DNA from: Faecalibacterium sp. I4-3-84
GTDB taxonomy: Bacteria > Bacillota > Clostridia > Oscillospirales > Ruminococcaceae
Direction: 5' to 3'
Assembly (NCBI RefSeq): GCF_023347255.1
Contig: NZ_CP094466.1
Location: 3,055,412 to 3,119,411, forward strand
Length of the DNA stretch: 64,000 bases
In this document: positions 23,458 to 33,062 of the stretch, in pieces
Position numbering within the stretch: position 1 is the first letter of the stretch
How the letters are laid out: each line of letters opens with the position of its first letter
Made by a program: the position numbers and the translations under genes
Notes under the pieces: generated by a model
Seen by the model: the letters and a program-made list of their open reading frames with translations, nothing else
What the model was told of the DNA's origin: nothing
Database searches by the model: none

Positions 23458-26400
23458 ACCTCAGCATCCGCATCATGGGCAAGGTGGACCCGTCCCTTGT
23501 AACTGCAATAAAGCAGACGAAGGGGCTGACCGGTGATCTGGCAAACGCATTGACGGGAACCAAGTCACTGGGCAGCACGGTAGCAAACACTCTGGGCGTA
23601 ATCGGGAAAACCGGACTGGGAATCATGGCGACGCTGATAACTGCGTCCGCTGTCATGATTAAAAAGACAACCTCCATGGCAGAGGAATACCAAGCCCAGG
23701 CGGCAGATGCAGTCAAGTATGTTGGCGGCATCATGAACGATGACGGCAGCATTGACCCGGAAAAGCGTGCCACCATGAAGGACGCGATCCTCAAGATGAC
23801 CACGCAGGTCCCAATCAAACGGGACGAGATGGCGCAGATCGCCGCATCGCTGGGACAGTCCGGTAAGAGCTATGAGCAAATCTTTCTGGATAACCAGCAA
23901 ACCGGAGAAAAAAGCTACCTGTACGATACGGCCCGGCTAGCTGCCGCGTGGGACATTGATGCAAAGTCTGCGGCCGATTATATGGCAAAGTGGGAAACCG
24001 CTTTTGGTAAGACCCACAACCAGATTATCGACATTGCAGATTCCATCAACTATCTGGGCGGCCACATGGCTACCACGGCGGCGGAAATCGCCAGCGTGGT
24101 GAATACGTCCGGCGGTGTCGGCCAGACAGCCGGCGTTGACCTGCACACGACCTCTGCGCTGGCAGCCACCATGCTGGCTATGGGCGTTAATGAGGGAAAG
24201 GCTGGAACAAGCCTGAACCGTGTGTTTACAAACATCACCCTTGGCAACAGTGCAACGGATGCGCAGGTGGGCGCATGGAACAAACTCGGTTTTGATCCTG
24301 TGCAGATTGCAAAGGATATGCAGTCCACCGGGCCGAACGGAGAAGATGGTGCAGCAAGCACTCTGTACAAAGTCTTTGAGGCGATCTCGAAACAGGACAA
24401 GTACCAGCAGACTGCGACCATCAAGACACTGTTTGGACAGTGGGCCATTGAGGGCGTTTCAAAAATTGTGGGCAACTTGCCTGCGTTCCAGAATGCCTTG
24501 CTTATGGCTGGTGATACCAGCGCATACAGCGGCAGCATGGAGAAAGAATTGCTTGTTCGTCTGGACACCAGCGAAGCGGTAAGCCAGATGGCAAGTAATG
24601 CGACAGACCGCCTGCTTATCAATGTGGGCAATCAGTTCCTTCCGGCAAAGAAAGAACTGACATCCATGTGGATCGACATAGCAAACGGTATCACCGAGAG
24701 CTTGCCAGATCTGTGCAACATCGTCAATGGCATTCTGCCGATGTTGCACTCCGCGCTGCTTGGAATTGGCAATGCGGCGCAGGAGGCATTGCCGTGGATC
24801 CAGAAGGGCATCGACTACACTGCAGAGCATGGGCCGGAAGTGGCAGGGGCCATTGCTGCCATAGTCGCGGCGTTCGGAGCTATGAGCTTTGCACCGACGG
24901 CTTATAGCACAGGTTCCTCGCTGCTGAACACCATCGGGAACATTGCAATCGGCGGAAAACCGAGCGGTGCCCCAGGCGGAACATTCGGAGGCATCACTGT
25001 CCGAAATCTGATGGGCGCACTGACACCCACAAGCCTGATCCAACGGGCAGTTGGTGGCGCATCCTTTGTAGAATCGAATGCCGGAATGTTTGCTGAAAAT
25101 GCAAAGTACGGCGTTCAGATGGCCGGTGCCGGAGCGCAGCAGCCCACAACGCGCCTTGGAAAAATTGGGCAGACGTTGGACGGCGCTGGTGTCGGCATCT
25201 GGGCAACACTGAAAAATTTCAAGGGCCTGCGAAGCGGAACCAAGAAAGGAAACACCGGTTTTGTAAATGATGTGCTGGAAGCTAGCACGAACGGTGGCCT
25301 GCTGGGCGTGCTGAAAAACTCCGGCTCCGGTAGGTATGTTTCCAATGTCGGGCAATCGCTGGGCGGTCTGAAAAATGCTCTGGTGGGGTTCGGAAGCGGC
25401 AATCCGGTTGGACGATTTATCGCCAAGACCGGCGGTGTTGCGGGACAGATTCTTTCCGGCATTGCAGGACCGAACGGTCTTGACCTTGGAGGTATGGCCG
25501 GTGGAGTGAAAAATTTCCTCGGTGCAGGAAAGACGGTCATTGGAAATGGGCTGTCCAATGCATGGCAGACCGTCAGCCAGTCCAAAGTGGGTTCTACCGT
25601 CCTCGGTGTCGGCAGCAAGGTGGCGGGTGCAGCATCCAAAATCGGCGGCGGCGCTTTGAGCACGGTGAAGGGAGCTTTGAATGTCGGCGGCGCAGGGCTG
25701 AACGTACTGGGTACGACGGTAGGCCCAGTGGCCGCAAAACTGGGCGGCGGTTTTATGTCGCTGCTTGGCACATTCGGCCCCGTTATTACCGGTATCGGTA
25801 CGATCGTTGCGGCGGTTTCACTGCTGGGAGATCACTTCGAGGACATCCGCAACATCGTCGGAACAGTATTTGGCGAAGGCGGGCTTGCCGTCTTTGACAA
25901 ATTCACCGGAAAGATAGCGGGTATCGGCGACACCGTGAAGCAGGTGTTCGGGCAACTCACCACCCCGGAGGGCTTGCAGAGCATCCAGGAAAAGCTATCC
26001 GGCTTCAGTATCGGAGGGCTAAATCTGGGTGACGTGTTCGGAGCTATGACCCCTGCCATCCAGACGGTTATGCCGTTGATTGAATCGTTCGCCGGTGTGT
26101 TCTCTCAGATTGTAGATCTGGGAGTAAACCACATCAAGCCGGTGCTGACTGAGATCTTCGGCTTTATCGTGAATGAAGGCATTCCGGCGGTCATGCCGCT
26201 GCTGTCTACGGTGGTAAGCCTGGTAGGCACCACACTGGTCAACGCCATCAAGGTGGCGGTGGATCTGGTGGGTAAGGTGCTTCCTGTGGTAGAGCCTGTG
26301 ATTCTGGGCATCATCGGCTTCCTGAAGCAGGTTGCAACCATCGGCGTGAAAGCGGTCAACTTCATCATTGGGGCGCTGAACAAAATTCAGCTCACAATAC

Positions 26401-27428
26401 CGGAAACGCTGTTCGGCATTCCGGTTCCGGTGATCGGCGGTAAGTCGTTCGGATTCAACCTGTCACCCGTGTCTGTCCCGGCATTTGCCAACGGCGGCAT
26501 GACGCAGGGACCGTCTATTGCTGGTGAGGCTGGCCCGGAAGCCGTTATCAGCTTCCGGCGCGGCGTTCGTGAAAAGAACATTGATACCTGGCTGACCGCT
26601 GGTAAGCTGCTGGGCGTTGGTCTGGGTGATCTGCTGGGGTTGCCCGGCAGAAAGCCGAAGATGTTCGCGGACGGTGGTTTTACAGAAGAAGATTCTAACC
26701 TGATCGACTTCAACAGAGCACGTCGCCAGCAGTATTACAACCAGGTGGCTCAAAGTTTTGACACTATGGTTCAGCCTGTTGCAGCGGCATTGGTACTGGG
26801 GTCCGACGCTGGTGTGGCGTTCAGCCGTATCACGGAGATCGCCAACTATGCAGTAGATGGGCTGGAAACTCTGGCGGCAATGCCGACACCTACCGTGTCG
26901 GATGACCAGGGCAAAGCCCAACAGCTGCTGAACACCGGAATCGGGAAAGTGATTGCTGGTGCCAAGTCTGTTCTTGCAAACGAAAATACTCAGAAGGCAA
27001 TCCGGTTTATCCGGGGAGCAGATGCGGAAAAGGCAAAGCTGGAATACGCTGCAAACCCGGACAACTACGACCTGAGCAATGTAAACTTCTTCCCGACGGC
27101 TGGAAACAGCGAACTGACAAGGCAAAATCTGTCGATGCTGGCAGACCTTCAGAACTACCAGCAGGAAGTAGAGCTGAAGCCCATCGGCGGGAGCGAAGAT
27201 GCTTCTGGTGGCAGCACCGGGAACCAGCGCGGTGGATCGAGCAACAGCTACCAGCGTACCTATACGAGTTCCAGCGGAAACACATATGTTTATGCACCAA
27301 ACTTCACCATCTACGGCAGCATGAATGCCGAAGATCTACGTTCCATTATGGACGAAGGTTACGAAAAGTTCTGCGAGTATGTGGAACGGTACGAACGCGA
27401 AAAGAGGCGCACGCAGTATGGCACTTGA
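23436..27428 (+). CDS. tail tape measure protein, 1330 aa
   Basis: At 1330 residues this is the longest gene of the window. It contains a membrane-like hydrophobic stretch near residues 60-75, long helical repeats in the middle (Gly/Ala-rich, residues ~480-800) and several more hydrophobic helices (800-1000), as usual for TP901/P2 gpT-type tape measures. These set tail length and pass into the cell at injection. The C-terminal ~100 residues are Ser/Gly-rich. Confidence 0.9.
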   Translation: MAGNGALDLSIRIMGKVDPSLVTAIKQTKGLTGDLANALTGTKSLGSTVANTLGVIGKTGLGIMATLITASAVMIKKTTSMAEEYQAQAADAVKYVGGIMNDDGSIDPEKRATMKDAILKMTTQVPIKRDEMAQIAASLGQSGKSYEQIFLDNQQTGEKSYLYDTARLAAAWDIDAKSAADYMAKWETAFGKTHNQIIDIADSINYLGGHMATTAAEIASVVNTSGGVGQTAGVDLHTTSALAATMLAMGVNEGKAGTSLNRVFTNITLGNSATDAQVGAWNKLGFDPVQIAKDMQSTGPNGEDGAASTLYKVFEAISKQDKYQQTATIKTLFGQWAIEGVSKIVGNLPAFQNALLMAGDTSAYSGSMEKELLVRLDTSEAVSQMASNATDRLLINVGNQFLPAKKELTSMWIDIANGITESLPDLCNIVNGILPMLHSALLGIGNAAQEALPWIQKGIDYTAEHGPEVAGAIAAIVAAFGAMSFAPTAYSTGSSLLNTIGNIAIGGKPSGAPGGTFGGITVRNLMGALTPTSLIQRAVGGASFVESNAGMFAENAKYGVQMAGAGAQQPTTRLGKIGQTLDGAGVGIWATLKNFKGLRSGTKKGNTGFVNDVLEASTNGGLLGVLKNSGSGRYVSNVGQSLGGLKNALVGFGSGNPVGRFIAKTGGVAGQILSGIAGPNGLDLGGMAGGVKNFLGAGKTVIGNGLSNAWQTVSQSKVGSTVLGVGSKVAGAASKIGGGALSTVKGALNVGGAGLNVLGTTVGPVAAKLGGGFMSLLGTFGPVITGIGTIVAAVSLLGDHFEDIRNIVGTVFGEGGLAVFDKFTGKIAGIGDTVKQVFGQLTTPEGLQSIQEKLSGFSIGGLNLGDVFGAMTPAIQTVMPLIESFAGVFSQIVDLGVNHIKPVLTEIFGFIVNEGIPAVMPLLSTVVSLVGTTLVNAIKVAVDLVGKVLPVVEPVILGIIGFLKQVATIGVKAVNFIIGALNKIQLTIPETLFGIPVPVIGGKSFGFNLSPVSVPAFANGGMTQGPSIAGEAGPEAVISFRRGVREKNIDTWLTAGKLLGVGLGDLLGLPGRKPKMFADGGFTEEDSNLIDFNRARRQQYYNQVAQSFDTMVQPVAAALVLGSDAGVAFSRITEIANYAVDGLETLAAMPTPTVSDDQGKAQQLLNTGIGKVIAGAKSVLANENTQKAIRFIRGADAEKAKLEYAANPDNYDLSNVNFFPTAGNSELTRQNLSMLADLQNYQQEVELKPIGGSEDASGGSTGNQRGGSSNSYQRTYTSSSGNTYVYAPNFTIYGSMNAEDLRSIMDEGYEKFCEYVERYEREKRRTQYGT

Positions 27429-27627
27429 TTACACCACAAAGTCCGGTGACACCTGGGATCTGATTGCCCTGAACGTGTACGGAAGCGAGCTGAAAGCCGA
27501 TTGGCTGATGCAGAACAACCCCAGATATATCCATATCGTCCGGTTCGATTCCGGCACGGTGCTGTCAACACCAGCTCTGCCGGCTGAAAAGAGCGGAGAC
27601 CTTCCGCCCTGGAAGGCAGGTGCATGA
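27418..27627 (+). CDS. tail protein X (P2 gpX-like, LysM-type)
   Basis: The 69-residue protein overlaps the tape-measure stop by 11 bases. YTTKSGDTWDLIALNVYGSE is a LysM-like motif, as in gpX, which sits in the tail hub and contacts peptidoglycan or the tube. It is followed by the gpD-like gene as in P2. Confidence 0.85.
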   Translation: MALDYTTKSGDTWDLIALNVYGSELKADWLMQNNPRYIHIVRFDSGTVLSTPALPAEKSGDLPPWKAGA

Positions 27628-28697
27628 TGGTACTGACAGCAGCGAGACCCAAAGGAAGGCAGGCTGCGGTTCTTCTGACCTACGAGAAAACCGATATTTC
27701 GGAAGAAATCGCACCTGATCTGGAAAGTTTCAAGTACACGGATGTGGCTGAATCCCAAAGCGACAGTGTGAGCATTACAGTCAATGCCAAAGCTGCCAAA
27801 TGGAAAAATGACCGGATGCCGGAAAAGGGCGTGAAGCTCTACCCGGCTATTGTTGTAAAGGACTGGAATATCGGGGGCATTGAGAGCGGCTGCAGAGATT
27901 ACAGCGCCGAGTGCGGGGCATTCGTGCTGGATGATCTTAGTTTTGCCGGTGCACCTGATTCGCTGACGATGGGCGGCGTGGCAAAGCCGAACGACACCAG
28001 CTTCAGCGAGAGAAACCGGACCTTTACATGGAAGAACACCAGCGTAAAGAAAATCGCTGAAACCATTGCAGGCCGTTACAAATTGGAGCTGAAGTTTGAG
28101 GGAGACGACCACGGCATTGATGCGAAGGAACAGGACGGAACAGATAGTGCCTTTCTGCAAGATCTGTGCAGCACCTATGCACTGGTTATCAAAGTCTACA
28201 CTTCAAAGCTCTGGGTGTACGACCGGGAAAAGTACAAGGCGAAAGATCCTGTATGGACGGTATATGAGAGCCGGCCCGTTGGAAATCCGACGGCCCTGTG
28301 CGTAGAGCGGGGAAGTTTCAAGTGGAACACAAAGCTGACGGGAACATACACGGGCGGCCTTTATACCTACACCAACAAACAGAAAAAAATCAATATCAAC
28401 GTCAAGGTGGGCACGGACGAACGCCAGCTTAAACTTACTGGAAAGGTAAGCAGCGAGGCAGACGCAAAAGCCCGCCTGATAGCGGCCATCAAGAATGCCA
28501 ACCACGGAGCAACCCAGATCAGTTTTACGATGTTGGGCTATCCGGCCGGCGCTTCAGCGCAGTGCTTTAACCTAGTTGGCTATGGAAAGATGGACGGAAA
28601 GTATTTCGTTGATCAGATGGAACACAGCATATCTCCATCCAGCGGCTACAAAACACAGGTCAAGGCCAGCAAAGTGGAAAAGGAGGATTTCGCATGA
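27624..28697 (+). CDS. hub protein, P2 late control D family
   Basis: The protein has 357 residues and begins with the ATGATG overlap on the preceding stop. It has the beta-barrel-rich layout of gpD-type hub proteins (T4 gp27-like), with TDVAESQSDSVSITV near the start and a LysM-independent C-terminus. It trimerises at the baseplate centre with gpV. Confidence 0.82.
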   Translation: MMVLTAARPKGRQAAVLLTYEKTDISEEIAPDLESFKYTDVAESQSDSVSITVNAKAAKWKNDRMPEKGVKLYPAIVVKDWNIGGIESGCRDYSAECGAFVLDDLSFAGAPDSLTMGGVAKPNDTSFSERNRTFTWKNTSVKKIAETIAGRYKLELKFEGDDHGIDAKEQDGTDSAFLQDLCSTYALVIKVYTSKLWVYDREKYKAKDPVWTVYESRPVGNPTALCVERGSFKWNTKLTGTYTGGLYTYTNKQKKININVKVGTDERQLKLTGKVSSEADAKARLIAAIKNANHGATQISFTMLGYPAGASAQCFNLVGYGKMDGKYFVDQMEHSISPSSGYKTQVKASKVEKEDFA

Positions 28698-29302
28698 GCA
28701 GTGAAGTGAGATTCGGCAATGTGAGTTCTATCGACTATGAGGCTGGAAAGTGCGAAGTTACTTACCCAGACAGGGACGACACCGTTACGGAAATGGTGCC
28801 GTTTCTGTCCAATGGTGAGTACCAGACACCGGAAGTTGATGATCTTGTGCTTGTCCTGCATCCAGGAGAAAGCCCGGAGGATGCTGTTGTGGTGGGCACC
28901 GTCTGGAATGAAAAGAACAAACCGCCTGAAGGAAAAGAAAAAGTCTACCGAAAGGATTATGCCAACTCACGAGGAAAGGCATATCGGAAGTTTGATGCAA
29001 ATGCAAAAGAACTGACCGACTATGTGGACGGAAAGAAAATCCTGAAGGCGAAAAGTCTTGAGATCCAGGTGGGCGGTGCAACCGTGACCATCAGCGAGGG
29101 CGGAGAAATTAAAGTGACATCCCCGGCGGGGATTGCACTTGCGGCATCCGGTGAGCTGAAAATGACGGCATCGACCATCACCGCAACCGCTGGAACCGTG
29201 AACATCCAAGGCGGTGGAGGCGACGTTGTTGTGTCCGGCAAGTCGCTGGTGTCGCATACACACACCGGAAACCTTGGCAAGAAAACATCCGCACCCCTGT
29301 AA
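28694..29302 (+). CDS. baseplate spike protein (gpV-like)
   Basis: The protein has 202 residues. The N-terminal OB-fold-like region (residues 1-85) is followed by a repetitive beta-helix-type C-terminus (alternating Thr/Val/Ala with many Gly) ending SHTHTG. That is the architecture of gpV/gp45 membrane-piercing spikes. The HTHTG motif near the tip can bind a metal ion. Confidence 0.82.
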   Translation: MSSEVRFGNVSSIDYEAGKCEVTYPDRDDTVTEMVPFLSNGEYQTPEVDDLVLVLHPGESPEDAVVVGTVWNEKNKPPEGKEKVYRKDYANSRGKAYRKFDANAKELTDYVDGKKILKAKSLEIQVGGATVTISEGGEIKVTSPAGIALAASGELKMTASTITATAGTVNIQGGGGDVVVSGKSLVSHTHTGNLGKKTSAPL

Positions 29303-29314
29303 GGAGGTTTTGGA

Positions 29315-29707
29315 ATGTATGTTGGAATTTTCGGCGATGTGATTTTCTCTGTGGGACACCTGCGTGTGCTCACCCCGTCAAACTTCAAGGGAACGACCGG
29401 CGCAAACTGGGCGGAACATGAAGTTCTGGGAGGAAAAGCACGAGCAGAGTATTTATCACCGAAACTGAGAGAGTACACCTTTGATATTCTTCTGGATGCA
29501 GCACTCGGCGTGAATCCTCGCAAGATGCTGAACCGTCTGACAGAAATGTCAGAGAACGGAGAGATTCATTACCTGATTATCGGGTTTGCACCGGTATCGC
29601 AAAACAAGTTTCGGGTCACTGAAATAAGCGACAGCTGGGATTCGGTGATAAAACACGGGCTTTTGATGCAGTGCAAGGTGAGCCTGACCATAAAGGAGTA
29701 CATATGA
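29315..29707 (+). CDS. tail protein U-like (P2 gpU)
   Basis: The 130-residue protein starts MYVGIFGDVIFSVG, the typical N-terminal strand of gpU tail proteins, and includes HYLIIGFAPVSQNKFRVTEI. In P2, gpU lies near D and X and is needed for tail completion. Strong AAGGAGG upstream. Confidence 0.75.
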   Translation: MYVGIFGDVIFSVGHLRVLTPSNFKGTTGANWAEHEVLGGKARAEYLSPKLREYTFDILLDAALGVNPRKMLNRLTEMSENGEIHYLIIGFAPVSQNKFRVTEISDSWDSVIKHGLLMQCKVSLTIKEYI

Positions 29708-30021
29708 TCGACTTCAGCAGCACGGTGGTTGAGCTGTCCGGTGACAGCGAAAAACAAAAAGAAGTGCAGGACATTGCAAAGTGCCTTCGCACACTGTATT
29801 CCACACCAATCGGGAGCCAAGAGGGCGACAGAGAACTCGGAATCGATCCAAACATATTTGTCGATAAGCCACTTCCGGTGGCAAAGGGATTATATGTGGC
29901 TGAGGTAACAGAGAAAACCGCATCGTTTGAGCCGCGGGCAAGAGTGGTGCGGGTGGACTGGCTGGACAGTGATGCGCTGCATGGCGTTGTAATTCCAAAG
30001 GTGGTGTACGAGCTTGTCTAA
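29704..30021 (+). CDS. baseplate wedge protein (gpW/gp25-like)
   Basis: The protein has 105 residues. The LRTLYSTPIGSQEGDRELGI segment is the conserved core of the T4 gp25/P2 gpW baseplate family (often mis-labelled lysozyme-like), which nucleates sheath assembly. It overlaps both neighbours by a few bases. Confidence 0.82.
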   Translation: MIDFSSTVVELSGDSEKQKEVQDIAKCLRTLYSTPIGSQEGDRELGIDPNIFVDKPLPVAKGLYVAEVTEKTASFEPRARVVRVDWLDSDALHGVVIPKVVYELV

Positions 30022-31159
30022 AATAAAAGAGTTTGAGAACATCCCGGACATCGACATTGAAGGCGAAGAAACGCTGGAAGAAGCTGTGGCCGATTGCAAG
30101 GCACTGTTTGGCAAGTACAACAAAGAACTTTTCAACGGTGAGGTATCGTTGGAACGGTGTTCTGAAGCACGGCTTGTCCTTTTGACACTGGCACATCGTT
30201 CGCATCACAACATGGAGTACAGCACGGCGTGTCTGAAAGCGGAACTGCTGCCTACGAGCACGGGGCCGAATTTGGACAACCTTGCTCCGCTTGTTGGAGT
30301 GGAACGCCTGGAAGCCGGAAAAGCCACGGCGGTTATTCGATTCACACTGTCTGCGCCGAGAACGAGCGCAACCGGAATCCCGGAAGGAACACAGGTGAGA
30401 ACGGCAGACAAACGGTATTTCAAAACCGAAAAGTATGCGGAGATCTCACCCGGTGAACTGACCGTGGACGTAGTTGCCGTGGCGGATGAGGCAGGAAGCA
30501 ACAGCGATGGGATTGCCGAAGGCGAAATCAATGTGCTGGTGGATCCTATCCCGTATGTGTCCGGGGCAAAAAGTGTTTCGGCAAGCACGGGCGGTACGGA
30601 TACGGAAGGTGACGATTCATTTACCAGACGTATCAACTATGCACCTTCGATTTTCTCCGTGGCCGGTCCGGTGGATGCCTATGAATACTTTGCATCGAGC
30701 TGGCGGTCCGATGTGGCAGATACGAAGATCGTTTGCAAGGAAGGATACACGATCCACATTTACTTTCTGATGGCCGGAGGCAGAGTTCCGACAAGGGAAG
30801 AATGTACCGGAATGCAGGAATATTTCGACACGGTAAAGCGCCCGATGGGTGATCTGGTTCTTTGCCATGCGCCGGAAGAAATCCCGTATGACATCGAGCT
30901 TACTTACCATATTGCCTTGAGCAATGTCAAGAATGCATCGACGATTCAGGAAAATGTGGAAGCAGCTGTGAAGGAGTATGAAACCTGGCAGAGAAAAATC
31001 GGCCGGGACATCGAACCGGCGGAGCTGATTATGCGTGTACGGGAAGCTGGCGCGAAACGACCACGTCTGTTGGCACCGGTCGAAGCAACCGTCTCCGAAA
31101 TTCAGGTGGCAAAGCTCCGAAGCTGCAAGGTGACATACGGAGGAATCGAAGATGATTGA
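30014..31159 (+). CDS. baseplate protein J-like
   Basis: The 381-residue protein probably starts with TTG 30014 in the end of the W-like gene. Residues ~75-125 (NLDNLAPLVGVERL, FTLSAPRTSATGIPEGTQV) are conserved in gpJ/gp47-like baseplate proteins, which link the wedge to the tail fibres. The next gene is gpI-like, as in P2. Confidence 0.82.
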   Translation: MSKIKEFENIPDIDIEGEETLEEAVADCKALFGKYNKELFNGEVSLERCSEARLVLLTLAHRSHHNMEYSTACLKAELLPTSTGPNLDNLAPLVGVERLEAGKATAVIRFTLSAPRTSATGIPEGTQVRTADKRYFKTEKYAEISPGELTVDVVAVADEAGSNSDGIAEGEINVLVDPIPYVSGAKSVSASTGGTDTEGDDSFTRRINYAPSIFSVAGPVDAYEYFASSWRSDVADTKIVCKEGYTIHIYFLMAGGRVPTREECTGMQEYFDTVKRPMGDLVLCHAPEEIPYDIELTYHIALSNVKNASTIQENVEAAVKEYETWQRKIGRDIEPAELIMRVREAGAKRPRLLAPVEATVSEIQVAKLRSCKVTYGGIEDD

Positions 31160-31919
31160 ACTCCACGAAGTCGGCCTAGTCGAAGGGCTACCGCCTGATG
31201 TTGCCAAAGAGCCATGGGTACAGATCCTTGATGCAGTTTTCAGGGAGCGGCGCAAGAAGGAACTGGAAGCTGCCGAACGCTTGAAAATCTACACGGATAT
31301 TGACCGTGCAGATGAGGCGGTTCTGGATATTCTTGCGGTTCAGTTCCGCGTTGACTGGTACGACACCAGCTATCCGATTGAAACAAAGCGCAGGATCATC
31401 AAAACTGCGCTGGAAGTCCGTCGGTACTGCGGAACGGAGTGGGCAGTCCAAAAGGCGCTGTCCTCGATTTATCCGAATGTGAAGATAAGTGAATGGTATG
31501 ACTACGGAGGAAGGCCGGGCTACTGGCGAATGAACGTAGACATTACCGATGATGGTGTCATTTACTACACACCGGAAGAAATTGAAAAGCGCCTTGGTTA
31601 TGCCCGGCGCTGTACCGCTCACCTTGAGCACATCATCTACATCGTCGAACCGCATGAACGGTCGCCCGCTTATATCGCCGCCGCACCCTGCGGCATGGCG
31701 ACATCCTGCACCGTAAAGGTCCCCGGTAGGATCAAGCCGCGGGAAATCGGCGCAAAGGCGTATGTTGCCGGTGCGGTCGGAAGATCGAAAATGCAGGTTG
31801 CCGTGGCGCTGCCCGGTGCCGTTGAAGCAAAGGCAGTGAAAGCACGAGCCTTTACGGCGGGCACCGTTGAACGGTCGCACACGGCGATAAACATTGTTAT
31901 TGGAGGACAGACAACATGA
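31152..31919 (+). CDS. tail protein I-like (P2 gpI)
   Basis: The protein has 255 residues. The DILAVQFRVDWYDTSYPIET segment is characteristic of gpI-type proteins that connect the baseplate to fibres. The C-terminal ~70 residues are an Ala/Val/Lys-rich extension with repeat-like character, not part of the core family. Confidence 0.8.
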   Translation: MIELHEVGLVEGLPPDVAKEPWVQILDAVFRERRKKELEAAERLKIYTDIDRADEAVLDILAVQFRVDWYDTSYPIETKRRIIKTALEVRRYCGTEWAVQKALSSIYPNVKISEWYDYGGRPGYWRMNVDITDDGVIYYTPEEIEKRLGYARRCTAHLEHIIYIVEPHERSPAYIAAAPCGMATSCTVKVPGRIKPREIGAKAYVAGAVGRSKMQVAVALPGAVEAKAVKARAFTAGTVERSHTAINIVIGGQTT

Positions 31920-33043
31920 GCTGGGAAAAATCCAGTTATACAACTGCCGGTGCCGCGCTCCTGTCGGAATCCCTCTCCGGCGGCGCGCTCACCATCACCC
32001 GCGCCGTGAGCGGCACCGGCATCGTTGAAACCGACTTGTCGGCAGAAACGACCGTCAGCGGCGAAACGCACGAACTGACCATCCTTGCGATTGACACCGT
32101 AAAGGACGGAGAGGAAACGGCCCGGAAAGTCAGCATCCAGATTACCGGAGCAGAAAGCACTTACATCATGCACCAGATCGGCGTATATGGCCGCCTGAAT
32201 GATGATGCCGAAGTGCTGCTGTTCATCATGCAGGATGAACGTGGAATCGAAGTCCCTGCATCCAGCGTGAACGCTGATTTTGAAATTGAGATTGCTGCCC
32301 TTATTGCAATCTCGAACAAAGCAAAAATCGAAATTGCCCTCAGCCCGCAGATGCAGGCTTTGATGAAGCTGGTCAAGGCCGAAATTGAGAAGCACAACGC
32401 CGCCGCTGATGCCCATGCAGCGACCATCACGGCAGCGGTCAGCGCAGCCGTGAAGAACCTGTCTGAATCCGGGGAAATCCTGAACGAAGAACAGGTAAAG
32501 GCTCTTATCAAGGAGCAGGTGGACGGCGGCACAGGCGGCGGCTACTATGGCTCCTACAAACTCACCCTTGCAGCTGACGGGTGGAAGCCCGCCCGCAGCG
32601 AGGATGATTACGAAAACGCTGGCGGTATGGATTACTACCAGTGCATTTATGACGCAGAACTGTCGGACAGCACCAGCGAGCTTGTACCCGTTGGCGTTGT
32701 ATCTCCTGGCAGCTTCTATACTACGACCAAAGCGGGCGTCCTGAACGGGTGCGAAACGCATGATGGTTTCATCAGATTTTTCGCTCAGCGCATCCCGGAA
32801 GCAGACATTCAGGCGACCGTAACCCTGTTCGGGAAAGGAGGTGGTTCGGGTGAAACCGGTAGCGTAAGCATCGGTCAGGGCTTGAAGCGTGACGCGAGCG
32901 GCGCTATTGCCGTCCGCATTGGCGAAGGCCTTGACTTTGACAGTGCAAACGCGCTGACTGTCCGCAAAGAAACCGTTATGACGAGCGAAGACCTGCTGAA
33001 CGAGGAAGAAACGCAGCAGGAAATCGTTGATATGCTGAAATAA
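31916..33043 (+). CDS. tail fibre protein
   Basis: The protein has 375 residues. The N-terminal ~150 residues (SSYTTAGAALLSESLSGG, QIGVYGRLNDD) match the baseplate-binding start of phage tail fibre/collar proteins. A coiled-coil follows (residues ~140-200) and then a Gly-rich shaft. There is no receptor-binding domain of a recognised type at the C-terminus. That task may fall to the DGR target downstream. Confidence 0.75.
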   Translation: MSWEKSSYTTAGAALLSESLSGGALTITRAVSGTGIVETDLSAETTVSGETHELTILAIDTVKDGEETARKVSIQITGAESTYIMHQIGVYGRLNDDAEVLLFIMQDERGIEVPASSVNADFEIEIAALIAISNKAKIEIALSPQMQALMKLVKAEIEKHNAAADAHAATITAAVSAAVKNLSESGEILNEEQVKALIKEQVDGGTGGGYYGSYKLTLAADGWKPARSEDDYENAGGMDYYQCIYDAELSDSTSELVPVGVVSPGSFYTTTKAGVLNGCETHDGFIRFFAQRIPEADIQATVTLFGKGGGSGETGSVSIGQGLKRDASGAIAVRIGEGLDFDSANALTVRKETVMTSEDLLNEEETQQEIVDMLK

Positions 33044-33062
33044 TTTTTAGGAGGACACTATT

